The position numbers and the translations under genes are program-made. The notes beneath the pieces are model-generated. The model saw nothing but the letters and a program-made list of their open reading frames with translations. It had not been told where the DNA came from and searched no databases. Positions 35,666 through 50,060 of a DNA stretch of 64,000 nt are shown here, one piece after another. Location: positions 1,422,125 through 1,486,124 of the forward strand of contig VWZF01006082.1 in assembly GCA_013396755.1 (NCBI GenBank), given 5' to 3'. The first letter of the stretch is position 1, and every line of letters starts with the position of its first letter. This stretch comes from Sclerurus mexicanus (lineage: Eukaryota; Chordata; Aves; Passeriformes; Furnariidae).

Positions 35666-38600
35666 TAACATCTATAACGCAGTGCTTGTTCTTTAGAGAT
35701 TGTGATTTTTCATTCCTTAGTTTTCACATTCAGAAGTCTGTAGATGTATTTATTTGTGTTCAGACTTCTAATTAGGAATAGAAAAGACCCCCAAACAATT
35801 GGATAGGAAAAAGTCAAAATTACCATTTTGATTCTCATACATATTCTGTTAGCAGCACCCAAAACATACTCATTGTGTATTCTCTTGAATATGTGCTATG
35901 TTTGAAAAACTCAGGAAGTTCAGAGGGCTGGAGCTTCCTATTCTTAACAGAGATGACAGAAACTTTGTTCTACATTTGCATAGCCTAAGGAATGCTCTGG
36001 TTACAGATGAGGAAGGATTATTGCAAGTGGCTCTTCTGAACTTTGTTTTTCAGATTATCTGCAAATTAAAGATACTTTACATATGTGCAGACATAAAGGT
36101 GTTTGCGTATAAGCTTATTTTACAGGAATCAGCAGCTAGTGCTGTGCTATCACAGCACAACACACTCCTTGCCACAGCAGTCCAGTACTGCTCTGTTGAC
36201 TTCCTTCTTCATTACAACACTAAAAATAAACACCCCTATAATTACATATCCATATTCCTGATAACAAAATTCACATTTTCAAGCCCAAATACATGTGGAA
36301 AGTACTAATTCTCTGAATTGCAGAAAACCCCACAAACTCAGTGAATTCCACTGCATACAGTAAGTGACTAACATTCATGAAAATCAGAACACCTCATTCA
36401 GATGTTTGAAAAATAACCTAAATATCTAGTATCTATGCAGGTTTGTTCCAAAATGCTGGTCATTAAAATGTGTCTCTGTAGGCATTTTAGAGAAAATAAA
36501 ATGTGGATTTGATTTTTCAAACGTGACTTCCAATTGAACTTATCTAAGCTGAGTTTGCAGTTCTGCCCCAGAAAACATACAAAGATTTAGCAAAGGTGAA
36601 AAAATATGCCTTCAAATATGGAAGTTCAATTAAATTCCCTGGGTTCCAGTTGCTTTTAGCAACTGAGAAGAATAAGGAAGAAAAATAGGTTGATTTTCAT
36701 GTATTTATTTAGATTCAGAGAAGAAAAAAGAGACATCCATCCAAGGCTCTGCATTTCTACTATCGTAAACCACATAATAAACACATTCTCACCACATCAA
36801 ATAATCACTTCAACAGGAACTAAGCTAGCCAGCCAGCTACTTACAGGGAGTCCTGGGGGACAGATGAAGGAAAAGTAAGTACCTGTGAATACTCCGAAAA
36901 ACAGTAAATCTCCACTTTCCAGTAGCATAGCACTCCTGCTTCTAGGCAACATGAAGGGCAAAACACTCAGTCAACCTTACAAACTCATTATGATTCAAGA
37001 TAGAATTCCCTGCCCTGATTACTTTTCCAAGTGCTATTTTGTTATGATGTTAAGTGGACAATGGTATTTTGGGTGGCAAACAGAACTTTCTGCTCTGGAA
37101 GGAAAAAGAGAGCCTGGCTGATGGTTCTAACAGAGTCTGATCAAAGATGGGAGTTGTGCAGACTAACTAAGCTGTGAGGAAAAGTCAGGATACAGAAGCA
37201 AGGATGTTTACTAGACATCTGCTTCAGGACCCAGGAAGAGTATGTGCACAAGCAACAGGTTGCATTTGTTACTCACTTTTTGCATATGTGGGGAGATTTC
37301 CAGGTATTATATCATGTACTGAATGCATTCATAATACCATACATACTAATGCAAATGAAATATTTAGCTTACCAAAACATACTAATGACCTAAGGTACCA
37401 TACCATGTGTCTAGAACTAATTAGTGCTGAATGCTGCCGCAGGAAGGCACAAATGCCACGCATGGTCAAGTATGCAACTCTACACTGCAGGGGAATACTC
37501 TGCCTGGTCACAGACATTATCAATACATGTCCAAAGCATCAAGGCTAACAATGTTTTGTGCGGCTACAAAATATATCTTCACATTCTTCACTTGTTTTGC
37601 TAAGAATTTGCCATACTGAGGTTAGTAGTGGCAGGGAAATGCTCCTTTGATTTTCTATGCAACAAAAACCACAAATGTATAGATTTCGTTTTTCTTTCTG
37701 GTCACAGTAATTTGAAGATGAAGCTATTTATAAATAAACCTCTTGGAAAATAAATTATTACGTCTATAGTAAGAATTGAGAGCCTTATGAAGGAATTCTT
37801 CAAAGGTTCTATATTAACAAAAGAAAAAACCCAAACATTTTAATCTATTTCTCCTTGCTTTTGTAAGCTTTATGAGAAACTGATAGGTTTCATTAGGGGA
37901 AGCAGGTTTTGGATGTTAATTCTCTGCTCATCTGTCTCCCCAAGCCCTTCAGACATTAATTAAACTTTTATAGCCATTCAAACTAACATCTAAACATTCC
38001 AACTCAGAGCGGCTTAAGTACAGCCTCAGGCTATATCTGGCCCAAATCCACCAGAATGGCTCAATGCCCAATCCTCTGTTCCAGCTATTGACTGTTCTTG
38101 ACCCCTTTTCCCTTAACTTTTATCATCTATTATCTTAGGGGGGTTTATTCTACCCTGGTTCAATTTTGTCCACTGGCCTAACAGATTCTTATTTTTTCTG
38201 TACCCTCCTTACCTGTGGCCAGCAAGTATTCTTTCTGGTAACATTTTCAGAGAGTTGAAATATCTTGACAGTTTGACTGTATTGAAGTTACACAATGGGT
38301 GATGGTAGCTATTTGAGCTTATGCTTCCAGATGGCATGGGATCAATACATTGGATATGACTCACAGCTAACTAGATATTTGGCCTTTGAAGCACAATGTT
38401 GCAGATCCTTAGTAAGTATTCCAAGCCTTAATGTTTTGAAGGAAACTGCTTGCTGATATTTGGTGAGGAAGGGTTGCAAACCATCAAAGCTGAAGAACAT
38501 TTGAGCTGAGGTTTGTGGTTTGAGCCACAACTTTATCAGTATTTCAGACTGAATTTTATACTTCCAGCATCTACATGTGCTATGACTTATACAGATGTCT

Positions 38601-38912
38601 CAGCTCCCATTAGCATTAGAGGAATTTAAGACTGATTCAGTGAATTTTGGGTAAGACAAACAATTATTCAGACACCACTAACCAGGGAACTACATCTCCA
38701 TTGCATTTACTGGGACCTTAGACAAGCAACTTGTACCTGGGGACACCTGTGCTGCAGACAGATAAAGTCAGCTCTTTTGCACACAGGTATGCAAATCTAC
38801 TTACACACCACAGTTGTGTATGCTTTAGTGGAGAATTGAAAAAATATTTTTTGGCACTTGGAGGATCCCTCAACTATTTGGGTAATGTTTTCTAGACATA
38901 TGGTTAGCCTCC

Positions 38913-38931
38913 TTTTTTTTTTTTTTTTTTT
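38913..38931. repeat. T19 homopolymer
   Basis: Uninterrupted T19. The sequence beyond it, read on the minus strand, shows no AATAAA within 30 nt, so a retrocopy is not supported here. Confidence 0.9.
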
Positions 38932-39479
38932 CCAGTTGAACATTACAGAGTTCTTCAGATTTAGTAACTCGTTTGCAAAAATGTATAGCAACAAAATAAT
39001 ATTGCTCTCTGGGACAAAGCCCAGTTTTATTAGAGATGGCTGTGATACCCTTAGGAGTCATTTGTTCAAGAGTCTTTCTGATTTTAGCAGGTATTAGTGA
39101 AATGATTTTTCCATGTGCATTGCTTCATTTTTGTCTAATTTTCTAAATTTTGTTTTTGAATGTAGCACAAATGTCCCTGGTTTAGATGTTTATCGTATTA
39201 AAAACAAATAAATCTGTTTTCCTTACATGTCAAAGTGTTTCTTGAACTGTAAAGCAATAGATGACAGAATCCATGATGCTAGATTTCTGAGGAGGACATA
39301 AGCTCTTAGCAATAATTAGCAGTTACTGTTGGCAGTGGGACTTCAGGCAGCTGTACTACAAGGTCTGGCATACCCCAATGACAGGGATGAGGCTGAGCCA
39401 GTGAGAGGGAAGCTCAAGGAGGAATGAGTTCCTGTTCCTGAAGATCCACCTGCTTTAACTCTGACAGGAGAACAAGTAA

Positions 39480-40680
39480 GATGTCACCCAACATTGTAAC
39501 AATTACATTTAAAGAAATATTAATGATTGCAGTGTAAATCATATTAAGCAAAGTCTTGGGTATTCAGCAATTACGGAGAATTAATATATTGGCTGGAAAT
39601 TTGAAACCTGAATTCTAATGACTCAGTTTGTCTCAGCCATTTTAAATCAGTTAAAATGCCTGCCAGCAATTAACGAATACCTGGTACCCAGTAATACAGG
39701 AGTGAAACTTTGCTATAGTTAACAATGGTAATTTAGATTCCTCTTCCCGTGTGTAACTATGCAATCATTACACTTCATTAATCGCATTCAATAAAGAGGT
39801 AGTGCTATTTACTAGTACAGGCTGAGAAACTTTAACAGCTCCACTCTTCAGAGATTACTCATATCCCCAAAAGCACTGTTATCCTTTTTACTCCAGGCTC
39901 TTACCAAAGCAGGAATCCTCAGGTTTTATGTTTTGTAGTTACATTACCAATTACTAGATGTGTCAAGCAAGTGCTCCAGTATTTTTTAGTACCCAATATT
40001 GCAAACTGTTTACACATAAAGCTAATAGTTATGATTATGTTTATTGCTCATTCTGCATTCAGAAAAACTTAAAGAAATGAGGAGAGAATGCTGTTGTGAG
40101 AAACATACTGGCCAGTTAGTGAAACCTATTGCCTATGGGCAGCTCTAATTAAAAAGCTTGTTACTGAATCCTGTTTTCTAATCAAGAACAGGATGTTAAA
40201 TTTGCACAGTAAGGGTACTGGGGCATAAAGAACTGATTATTTAGATCAGTCTTCTATTTAGAAGGGGAGGGAAGTCAAAAGCTCTGTATTTACAGAATGC
40301 AATTTTTATGAGGGTTGAGCATTAATTCTGGATTCTGACACACTGAAGTTTTCATGTATTAAAAAAGCTGCTAGATAAAACTGGCAGTTGCCAAAGCAAA
40401 TTAATTAAGAAAGAAAACTATAGTATTTTACTTGTTTCTGCTAAAATGGCATGCAGTTATAAAGAGAATGCTGAAAGAATTTCCCCTCCCTCCCAATCCT
40501 CATTCATTTTTGTGAAGATTAATGATGAAAGATATACTCATTAGGTGGCAAAAAAAATAATTAAAAAATGGCATATATGTTAACATCCCTCTCGGAGCTG
40601 TGGCTATGACTCCAGGAAATGAATTTATAATTCATGCTAATGTGGTTAAGATTCCTTAGTGTTTCTTCCTGGATGTTATA
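39480..40680. promoter_or_regulatory. Candidate conserved non-coding region (texture only)
   Basis: Over 1 kb without repeats or open frames, rich in homeodomain and POU-like words (AATTAACGAATACC, CATTAATCGCATT, ATTAATGATGAAAG, ATGCTAAT at 40,634-40,641) and a small palindrome ATGAATT-TAT-AATTCAT at 40,619-40,635. I consider it the best candidate in the window for a deeply conserved enhancer. The evidence is compositional only. Confidence 0.3.
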
Positions 40681-43123
40681 GGACAGGCTCTAAATATCAG
40701 AACTTGCAAAAACTATACAATAAATGAGATCAAGCTGTTCCTTGCACCAGAGAACTAGTATAGAAACTGGGTTTTTTTCCCCTTTGCTTTCTTCTGTCAT
40801 CTTCATCTTGCTTAAAATACACAGTAAGAGCTCTGCCAATTGGGATGTAAAATGCCTTCTTGATTGTAGCATATAATTAAAACTTCCCTTTCAGCTTTTT
40901 TTTTCCACATCAGTTTATAAAGGATCTACTTGAATTTGAGGCAAAAAAAAGACATCTGGCTTCATGGTTTTGTGTGGGCTGAAGCTAGTTATATTCTTTT
41001 TTTAAATATATATATTTGTACTGAGTCAAGCCTAAATTAATGAACACTCCTTACCCACTGGAATATATTTCTGCATACTGAGAGGTGAAATAAATTCTGC
41101 CATGATTACTGAAAATGTGCCAGAACCATTATTGCACATTGCGCTACTTTGGCCCATTACCAAATAGATTAAAGTTCTACACAAAAAGCAAAACAACAAA
41201 ACACAAATATCAGATCTTCAATATGAAAAAATTTAGCCACCCGAAGTCCTTGTCTTCCAGGTCCAGCTTGTGGCTTTAGTTAACAAAAACCAAAAAGAGG
41301 TTTAAGCTACTACTACAGCATGTTGTATGAGAGAGAGTTTGTAATAAAACCTTGTCTATATCTCTAGAATATGCCAGAACTACAGGTTTCAAAGTGCTGA
41401 AAATATTTTTGCTGGGCCAGCATCATTGCAGCCATACATTTGTACAATGTCCTTGATAACAGTCACAAGGCTGTTTTACTATGAAGCTCATTAAAAATGA
41501 TCAATATTTAAAAATTGTTAAAAAACACATCAAACATATTTCTTTGATGTAGTTTTACATGCTAGAAGATACTGTGCTGTTTTAAAATAGTGCTAGACAG
41601 TTTAAAACAAGTAGTGTAATTAGAAAAAAGCATGAGTTCTTAATGTCTTACAGTCATAATGAGGGCAAAAAAGCAGCTGATTCTGGTGGCTAAAGAATAA
41701 AACATGGGTGATAGAGCTGACGAGGTGAGCTGGAATGCAGCTGTCCTTGCAGTGCCATGCAGAGGAGCGGGCAGTGGGATGGAGGGGGCTCCCTTGCCGA
41801 CCATTGAGCTGCACCAATAACAGAGCAACTCCTGCTCAGCAGTCACATAGCGCCTGGAGTATTTGAGAGGGATCTGGTTTATTCTTAATCCATTTCCCAG
41901 AGTAAAATAAAAAGAAATGATAAGGTTTAACAGTGTATTTTCAAAGATGGTTGTGCTTTAAGTCTGTCAAACCTTGGCAGGCATCAGTCTGGACTGTGTG
42001 AATTTTTTTGCTTGGCAAACCCTGGATGTTTTGCCAAGTGATAAACTGGAACTTTCAACAGACTTTCTAAACTGTTGGGATTGGGATTAGTCTTCCAAAA
42101 TATTAAGGCTGGGTTCTCTGCCTGGACTGTGCTGTGCTCACAGACTTTGTCACCTCCATGGTGCAGCATGCCCATTATTCTGTGGGGGAGTTGTTAACGT
42201 TGAGACACCTGAGGGATTCACTCACAAGTACCTTGTAGTGTGACAATAGGCTTTGAACTGCTTTTGAAAGAGAAGAAAGGTGTGTTGGGCAGCACCTCTG
42301 TATAGTTCTTGAAGATGAAGGAACACATCAAATGCCAAACAGGCTCTGAAAAGAGCCATGACAGGTCCTGTTCAGCACTACAGCACAAGGAAACTGGCAG
42401 TGTGCCTGAGGGACCACACACCCCAGAGCGAACTCAGGAGCTCCCCTGTCACCCCACTGATGCTGCAGGGAGAGGTTAAGGAATCAACTATAACAAACCC
42501 ATATATACCCCTGTAGCTCCCTTTGTCCAGGGGCAAATCACTTTTTTTTAGAGAAAGGCTAGAATTTGTGTTCTTTTACCAAATTTTCACTTTTATGTAG
42601 AGTTGTTGGTAACAGCAGTGTTGCTAATTGCTAAATAGGCACATGTAAAACAGCCAGATTTATAGTCTCTTAAACTGGAGCACTTGCAACAGCTACATGT
42701 TGTTGCCAGGCAGCTGCTGGGTGCGGGGCCATTCAAGGACATCAGTTTCTTGTGAGCAAAGTGGTTTCACTTCTAGCCTGTGAATTTTGGTCACTGGCAA
42801 TGCCAGTGGAACTCAGCTACAGCCAGAGCTTTGCCCCCTCAGTGACACAGCTCTCCGAGCCTGGCAACACACAGAGCTCAAGACTCATCCACAACCCCAG
42901 CCTCATGGGAACAGGATTTCCATACTATTGCTGGGTGAAACTACAGTTAAAAGAAGAACTACTGTTTGCCATGTGAAGAGGCAAGGAATAAAGGATGAAG
43001 AGAGGGAAAAAAAAAGAAAAGATTACTTTATTCCCAAGCAGTAAAGTAAAATAAATGACAGCTGATGAGTCTTCCTAGAGTAGCACCACTCAGATGGGAT
43101 TGCAGCTAGACTTCCCTGCTGTA

Positions 43124-43175
43124 GCATGCTTTGCCATGCCACACCATGCAATGCTGTGCCATGCCATGCCATGCT
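43124..43175. repeat. (CCATG)n pentanucleotide repeat
   Basis: About ten imperfect units of CCATG/CAATG/TGTGC type; the clean core is CCATGCCATGCCATG near 43,159-43,173. Overlapping frames read as CHAMPCHA-like periodic peptides, which are artefacts of the pentamer. Confidence 0.88.
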
Positions 43176-46100
43176 ATTCCTCCATTTGCCAAACAGTGAG
43201 CAGGCTGCAGCATGTGTTTCTGGGTCACGTGGCCAAATTTCCCTTGCAAAGGGAGGAGATAGGGCTTGGGCATGCTTGGAACTTTCTAAGGAATGGAGCG
43301 AGGAGATATCCAGGCCATTTTGTGGGAAAGTCTCCCTGACTGGCAGGTTAATAGCAAATTAACCCCACTGAATTCCATGCACACAGCTTAAAAGATCTGG
43401 GACTGAGGTAACGACAAACACATCAGTTTTTATTTCAATCTGTGCAAGGGAAGCAATATAAGCTATACTGAATGATTGTAATTTTAAGCACCTCCTGAAT
43501 TTTTTAAAACTCCTCTGTCTCCTATCTTGAAGGACATGCTAAGTGGTAAGCTTTTCTGGTCTCTTTATAGATTGCCACATACAGTAAACCTTTCAATAAC
43601 CAAGTGTCTTGAGCACACGGAATCACTATATTTTGCAGAGTCTTGGACCTTTACCAAATGTATTCCTTGGTCAGGCTGGGGGCAGATTATAAAGGCTAAC
43701 ACACTTTTAAAAAATATTTGAAGTGACAGCTTTTTGCATGCCCATTATCTGAGAGGTCTGAGCTCTCTCTCCTGTGGTGAGACTGACAGACTGCGTGCGG
43801 CAGGGAGAAAAACTAGCAGGGAAAGCCCGGGAGAGCATTATTGCCAGTTCCATTCTATGTGTACATACCTGGCTTTCCTCTGCAAAGAAGGGATGATTTC
43901 CTTTTAGTCTACCACCACATTTTCAAAGGGTTTCTTTTCCACTTGAAACGTGACTGTGAAAAAATGTCAAGTTTTGCGGAACAAATTCACTCCCTGTATG
44001 GATCCAGTCACATCTGCTAACCACAGTGATGAAGCATTAGCTAGTTCTCAGCTGAAATGTTCTGGCCTTCATCCAAAGTATTTCGGTTTTCAGCCTACAA
44101 ACAGTAATGTTCAGTTCTAGCATGTAGTTTTTAAATAAAAAGGGGACACCTCCCCACTTATTTTTGTTATTTTGGTGGTGAAAGCAAGTGCTTTTGCCCC
44201 TCCATTTCTGTTCAGTAACAAATACAATTTCGTGTCAGAAGGTGATTTTGTAGAAAACTTTGCCACGCTTATCATGTATCAACTCCACTTACAGCCAGTG
44301 AAGCAGTGCAAGCTATTAAAGCTATTAAAAGGAAATTTTTTTGGCTGTTGTTAATTTTGGCATTAGTTACTAGTAGTCTTTAGCTGAGTAGCATGAGGGA
44401 TGGGAAGAATGTGAGAGGGTGAGAGGCAGAATTGGCACACATCACAGGGAAGAGCTCTAATAGAGGATTGCAATCTTGGGCACCAGGATGACCTTGTGAG
44501 GAGGTAACATTTGTATCACAGAAGTTGTTGCAAGGCTCACTGCTTATCTAGAAGAAATTAAGTTCTGGAAAGAATGGGGAAAGTGATATCAAACAGCTAG
44601 TTCTTGTTATTGCCTACCTGTCTGGCTGCCTGACTTTTAGGGCTAATAATCAGTTGTCTCTACACATTCATTCTGTCTCGGGTAGCAAGGTTTTCCTGTA
44701 GGAGTGATAAGGAGTCTTGAATGTTTCCCATAAAATTCACAATTTCTCCCTTGGCATTTCAATATGCCTAAGAAGAATTTTGTCATCAGCTCTGATGAGC
44801 ATAAGTTGTAGTGTACGCATTTCCTGTGGACACATCTCCACTTAATCACCACAGCAGACAAGCGTGAAGCAAGCAGAAGAGTTTCTCACCCAACAACAGA
44901 TCTTGGCACTGATGCTTAGAGAAAGATTTATATATCTTTACAAGACCTCTTAAGAACCTGCAGATTTGAAGAAGAGGAACAGAGAAGATGATAGCATCTT
45001 TTGTAGAGAAAGGAATATCATCCTTCTCCGTGGAAGAATGATCTCATGAACAACAGCCAACACAGCAAGTTCTGCTTCCAATCCATATCTTATCTGCTAG
45101 GCAGATTGCAGATTGCCCACAGACATCCCGTCTGGACACACTAGGGAACTTGGTAATTGTCTTATTGCATTCAAGCATGCAGCATCCTGAAGTATGTGCC
45201 TCTGACCATGCTGGAAGTCAGGTTTAGAGGCTTTTTGGCTGAATAGCAGGTAAGCTGAACAGCTCTACAGCTGCTGGATATATACAGTATAGAGGCACCT
45301 GCTATTGCAAATTAGGAGATCCTGTATTCTTGCACTGAATCTTGGAAGGGTTAGCAGGTATATCTGCTACTTATGGAAGGCTTGCAGTAGAGATGGATAT
45401 TATTAGGCAAAGAAGACAGGTAGGGTATGTAAAAGGGTAGGGTATGTTTTCAGTCGCTGCCACGATGAGGACTCATGCCATTAACATCCTTCCACAGGGA
45501 GAAACCTGGATTGCGAGAGTGCAAGGGAGATACAGAACTGGATTTGGGTGCACTTCATTTCTGAATTGCCTATAGAAAGCTAAGGAGAGGTAGACTTGAT
45601 TACTGGAAAACTATTTCTAATACAATTTAACAATTTGAAGTTTTACGATAACTGATGATGTGGACATAAAGTTTTATAAGCCATTGTCTGACATTTTTAA
45701 GCAATTTCATATCATTGGAATAATACCCTAGTAATTTCTATAGTTTGCTCTAGCAAATAAAACTCAGGAGAAGATTTCACAGAACGAGTTGTAAAATTGT
45801 CATTAGGGAAACTTGAGAGTATTTCCATTCTTCCACCTAACATTTATTTCACACCACGAAAATAGCTCATGTTTCTCTGATATGTTTTGCATACTAGAGA
45901 CATCATGTTGCATGTGGACACTTCCTTAAAAATATGAATGCAGCTTTAACTTCTGAAGCATTCTCAGCTCTGGGATTCCAGCTTCTGCCAAATCTCTAGC
46001 CATTTAGTGGGTTTGGTTCCTTGTCTTTGCAACCAAATGGGACCAGATTTGCTAATGGCATCAGTAGGAGCATGGTCAGTCAGAGCCTGGATTGACATTG

Positions 46101-49100
46101 AACAGAATGCTCACTTGTATACTCATGTGGACTGACTTTGATTTGTCTTTGAATCAGACCTCTGTGGAAAAATATATACAGCTAATGAAAGAAATTCAAC
46201 ATTATAGTAAAGTCATTTGCTCACCAGCTGTTAAAAATAAATAGCTATACAAATGATGTGCCATAAACTGGGACTACTGTTATGCATAAGAATGTGTCTC
46301 TTTCTTTGATAGTTGTTCTTCATTTTGTGATAAGGTGGTGGATGTGCATGTCCTTAGCAAAGCTTTATCACTGTTGGTGACATTCATTCACTGTGCTTTT
46401 ATTCAACACTAGTGCTGCTCAAAATGCTTTCAGGTCCTCAGTAAAGGGTAACTGTGATTCTTCTCCCTGTTAAATTCTTGCAACCAGAAGAAGCAGCATT
46501 TAGCTGTATGCAGCACTCCCACCACCTCCCAGAGAAACAAAGAAATTTATCACCAAGGCAGCATTCATGCTCCATCCAAAGCACACAAAACCTAATGGAA
46601 AATGTGAAATAAGCTGAATGACATGCAAGTGAAAAGCTGCATTGTCTTGTCTTGGTATGGACAATTTTAAACAAGATAAAAATGATGGTGCTGACCACTT
46701 ACTTGGTGTCCTTTGATGAAATTCCTTGAAAGAAATCTTTATACATTTTATCTTTGTGAGATATGGCAGATTGGTACATGTTTCCATTTTGTGGAGAAAC
46801 AAAATCAAACACACCAAAGTTGTGAGTTAGTTACCCAGCTATGTATTAAAGCTCTTGTGCAGATGTGACTGGAAAGCAAGACTGTCTTTGCTGTGATTCA
46901 GTAAGTGCTATTCTCCTTCATCTTGTTTGGTTTCCAATATGAAATTGTTCAGTAACGTGACTTAGAGAGCCTTCTGTTTGAATGATTTGACAGTCATGTT
47001 TGATATTTAAGCTGTGATATGTAACGCTTCGTGATTTTTATTCATATGCAAAATACAAAGTAGCACAGCTGAAAAAGAGAAATTTTAAAAATAAAAACAT
47101 CCCACTTCACAATATTCAAGCACACATTGATTTTTCCTTGTATCTTTGACTGCAAAAACTTTTCTATATCAAGAGCTGAAGGAAGATAGAAGAGGAGGCA
47201 TTCATCACTGAGCTCTATATACAGACGTAAACTTTCACAAGGCCTTTTATAAATGCCACTTGATTGCTGGTTTCTGCTTACCTTACAGTATTGGAAGAAT
47301 TCATACAAGAAGCTGTGTCATACTGAATAGAAATATTAAGTGGAATCCCACTGATTGTTGGTCAAATCTTGACCCTCTGAGGCATGCAATAGATATTAGT
47401 GTTCCTAGGGAAAGTGTGAACTGTGAAGTGGTTCATCCTGGGAACAACATAGAAAAGAGAAAATAATTAACTTCAGGTGAAATGTGAAGGGATTTCAATC
47501 AGATGTATAACTGGTTTGACAGAAAACTACTGTCATTTCACTCTGACAGGCTGGAAGCAATAAAAAAGTGCGAGTGCAATATGAAAGGACTTCAAACAGA
47601 AGCAGAGTACTGTGTGAAAAAAATGACAATAGATTACATAGCATGTCTAGTTGGGGAAAAAAATAGAAACTTGGATTTCTTCTTTCTTCCATTCAAAGCA
47701 CTAGTTATTTGTGAAGCCAAAACAGAGAATCTTGGTTTCACAGGCATTCGAGTGGATGCCAGGCTGTAATGATCAATGCTTACTGTACGTACACACAGCA
47801 TTAAGAGAAGGCAATGTTATTCAAATGAGCTTGTGGTTTACTAGATGAATTTAATTATTTCTGGTTTGGTTTTGCCCCGAGGGGCTAGTTTTTGATGGAA
47901 TAAATTCAATATTGGTACTTAGATGACTTGCACTATACAAGCAACACTGCTGAGAGCATACCAAAAGCAGTGTTCAATTATAGCTCAGTGAAGTCAGTAA
48001 GGACAATGAGGTTACATCTGTTATTCACAACCTTCAGTGGAGAAAACTAGGTTGCACATAAACTGAATATAGAAGGGGAAAAAAGAAGATTCTGAGATCA
48101 AGCATAGATACAGTTTTGAGTTGAGACCTGTAGTCTCAGATTAGTTTTTCCCCACAATAATTCATAATATTTTCTCACAATAATAAAGAGAGAAAATTTA
48201 CAAACTCAGCAAAATCTGTAATTCCAGACTTCTCACAGGTAAGATGCCCACAGCCAGCTGTTTCAGTGGAAATAACTTTTGGAAGGAATCACTGCAAAGG
48301 TTCATAAAGGAGACTTCTTTCATGCATCCCACATTAAAGCTTCTCAAATTGCTAACTGCTTTTGAAAAATCAGCCCTATGAGCAAAATGCCGAGGGAGAT
48401 ACTTCGGGGTTTAACAGAGTGATAGGCAGTGCTCACATAGATTTACAATAGTTCATCTCTACTGGTATATGCAGTTGTTAGTAACTAAAAAAATAGTATG
48501 TTTCAGTTGCAACTTTGCCTGAAAAACTTCCCAGGCAAGTGTAGGAATGAATGGGAGAAGGAGAAGTGCAGCAGTGGGCTTTTAATGCTGGTGGGAGAGG
48601 CCCTAGCTACTGTGTGTACACTTGTGTGGTTACCAAAAGTAGTAGCCAACTCAACTGATCTAATGTGAAAATGTTCTACTGAAGGGTTACAGCATTAGGG
48701 AGGACAAATGTACATAAAAAGGTTTCCTTATTCCTCCACAGAAGATGCTGCCACATAGAGATGAATGACAGAAAATGCTGATGCTGTCTCTTGGCTGCTC
48801 TGGGATATGAAAGAGATGAAGGGGATAAAGTCAGAAATGCATCTCTTACTCCCTACCATATTTTGTTGTCATGGAGCATCTTCACATTTGGAGGGCCATT
48901 TTTGACTGAGGCACTAACCAAAAAGACATGTGGAGGAAGAAGCACTGACCACTGAAGACCAGCTTGTGACCAGTATGTACCCTCCACAGCACCAGGTCAC
49001 TGGGCAGCCATGTGGCCTGATGAAGGAGTGCGTGTTGCTCTCTCACCTTGTGGATGGCTCTGGGTATGGTCAGCAAGCTCACCACCCACACTTAGGACAC

Positions 49101-49734
49101 CTCCTTCATGAAAATGGAGTGGCATATTCCAACATTGCCTTTAAACTAAAAAAATTATGTAAGAAGCAAAAATGGTATTAAAATTAAAGACTTGAGAAAT
49201 TAGCTACTTCATTAAAAAGCAGATAGAACTTAAATACTTGTCTAAGGTGTATTTTGCTGCTGCTGATTTCTGTCTGACTTTGAAGAATTTTCTGGTTCGT
49301 AGATTGACCTGTCATACTGACTGCCAAAATATTCTACACAGCCTTCTAACATGGGATGCATCTCCATTAACAAATCTATTCCTGAAATTGCCCTTACTTG
49401 GAGTAGAGACTGACTTGAAGTTTCTTCTTCTCTTACTCATTTTTTTGCTTTCAAGTGAATTGGTCTACAGGATTTTTCACAAACTCTTATAAGTGATTTA
49501 AGTAATGCAATTGTTTAACTCATCACTTCCTTTCCTCTTGTTCATCTGTGTCAGATATGGTTTTCCTCTTGTTCCTTAATGATGCTTTTGAAATCTGCCA
49601 TCCAGCTGGGAGGATATCACTTGTCTGGGTAACTTACAAACTTACAAACCCTATCATATTTACAAAACAGAAATATGCCTTTTCCTGGTTGACGGGGGGC
49701 AATACTGAGTTACATCACTCTGAATATGCATGAG

Positions 49735-50060
49735 TTTAAAAACATAATTTTTAATGCCACGTAATTCCCACAGTAGTCATTATGCTGAAGTCTGAATGAC
49801 AATGATGAATATGGCTCATCAGAAATCCTTGATAGAGATTAGGTACAATCATAAATAAATAAGCATGGAGTATTGCTATGTCTGAATCAGGTGATCTTTA
49901 ATTAAGCCTTGCTGGAACTCCAAAGTGTAATATCTATGTGCATCACCTTTAGCCCAATTGCCATTTGTATGAAGTGTTTGTAGCTTGTCTGGGTTGCTCA
50001 TTAGCCATTTTCAAAAGAAATACTGCTAATGTAACATTACCATGCTCGGGGTCCATGTAC
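49735..50060. promoter_or_regulatory. Candidate conserved non-coding element (texture only)
   Basis: Repeat-free AT-rich sequence with CTTTAATTAAGCC, CATTAGCCATTTTC and GCTAATGTAACATTACC words and no open frame. It resembles vertebrate developmental enhancers; not verifiable here. Confidence 0.25.

Noticed and set aside
38913..38931. Retrocopy poly(A) tail on the minus strand
   Set aside because: No AATAAA or common variant within 30 nt of the tract.
43094..43362. Histidine/Cys/Met-periodic peptides
   Set aside because: Artefact of the CCATG pentamer repeat.
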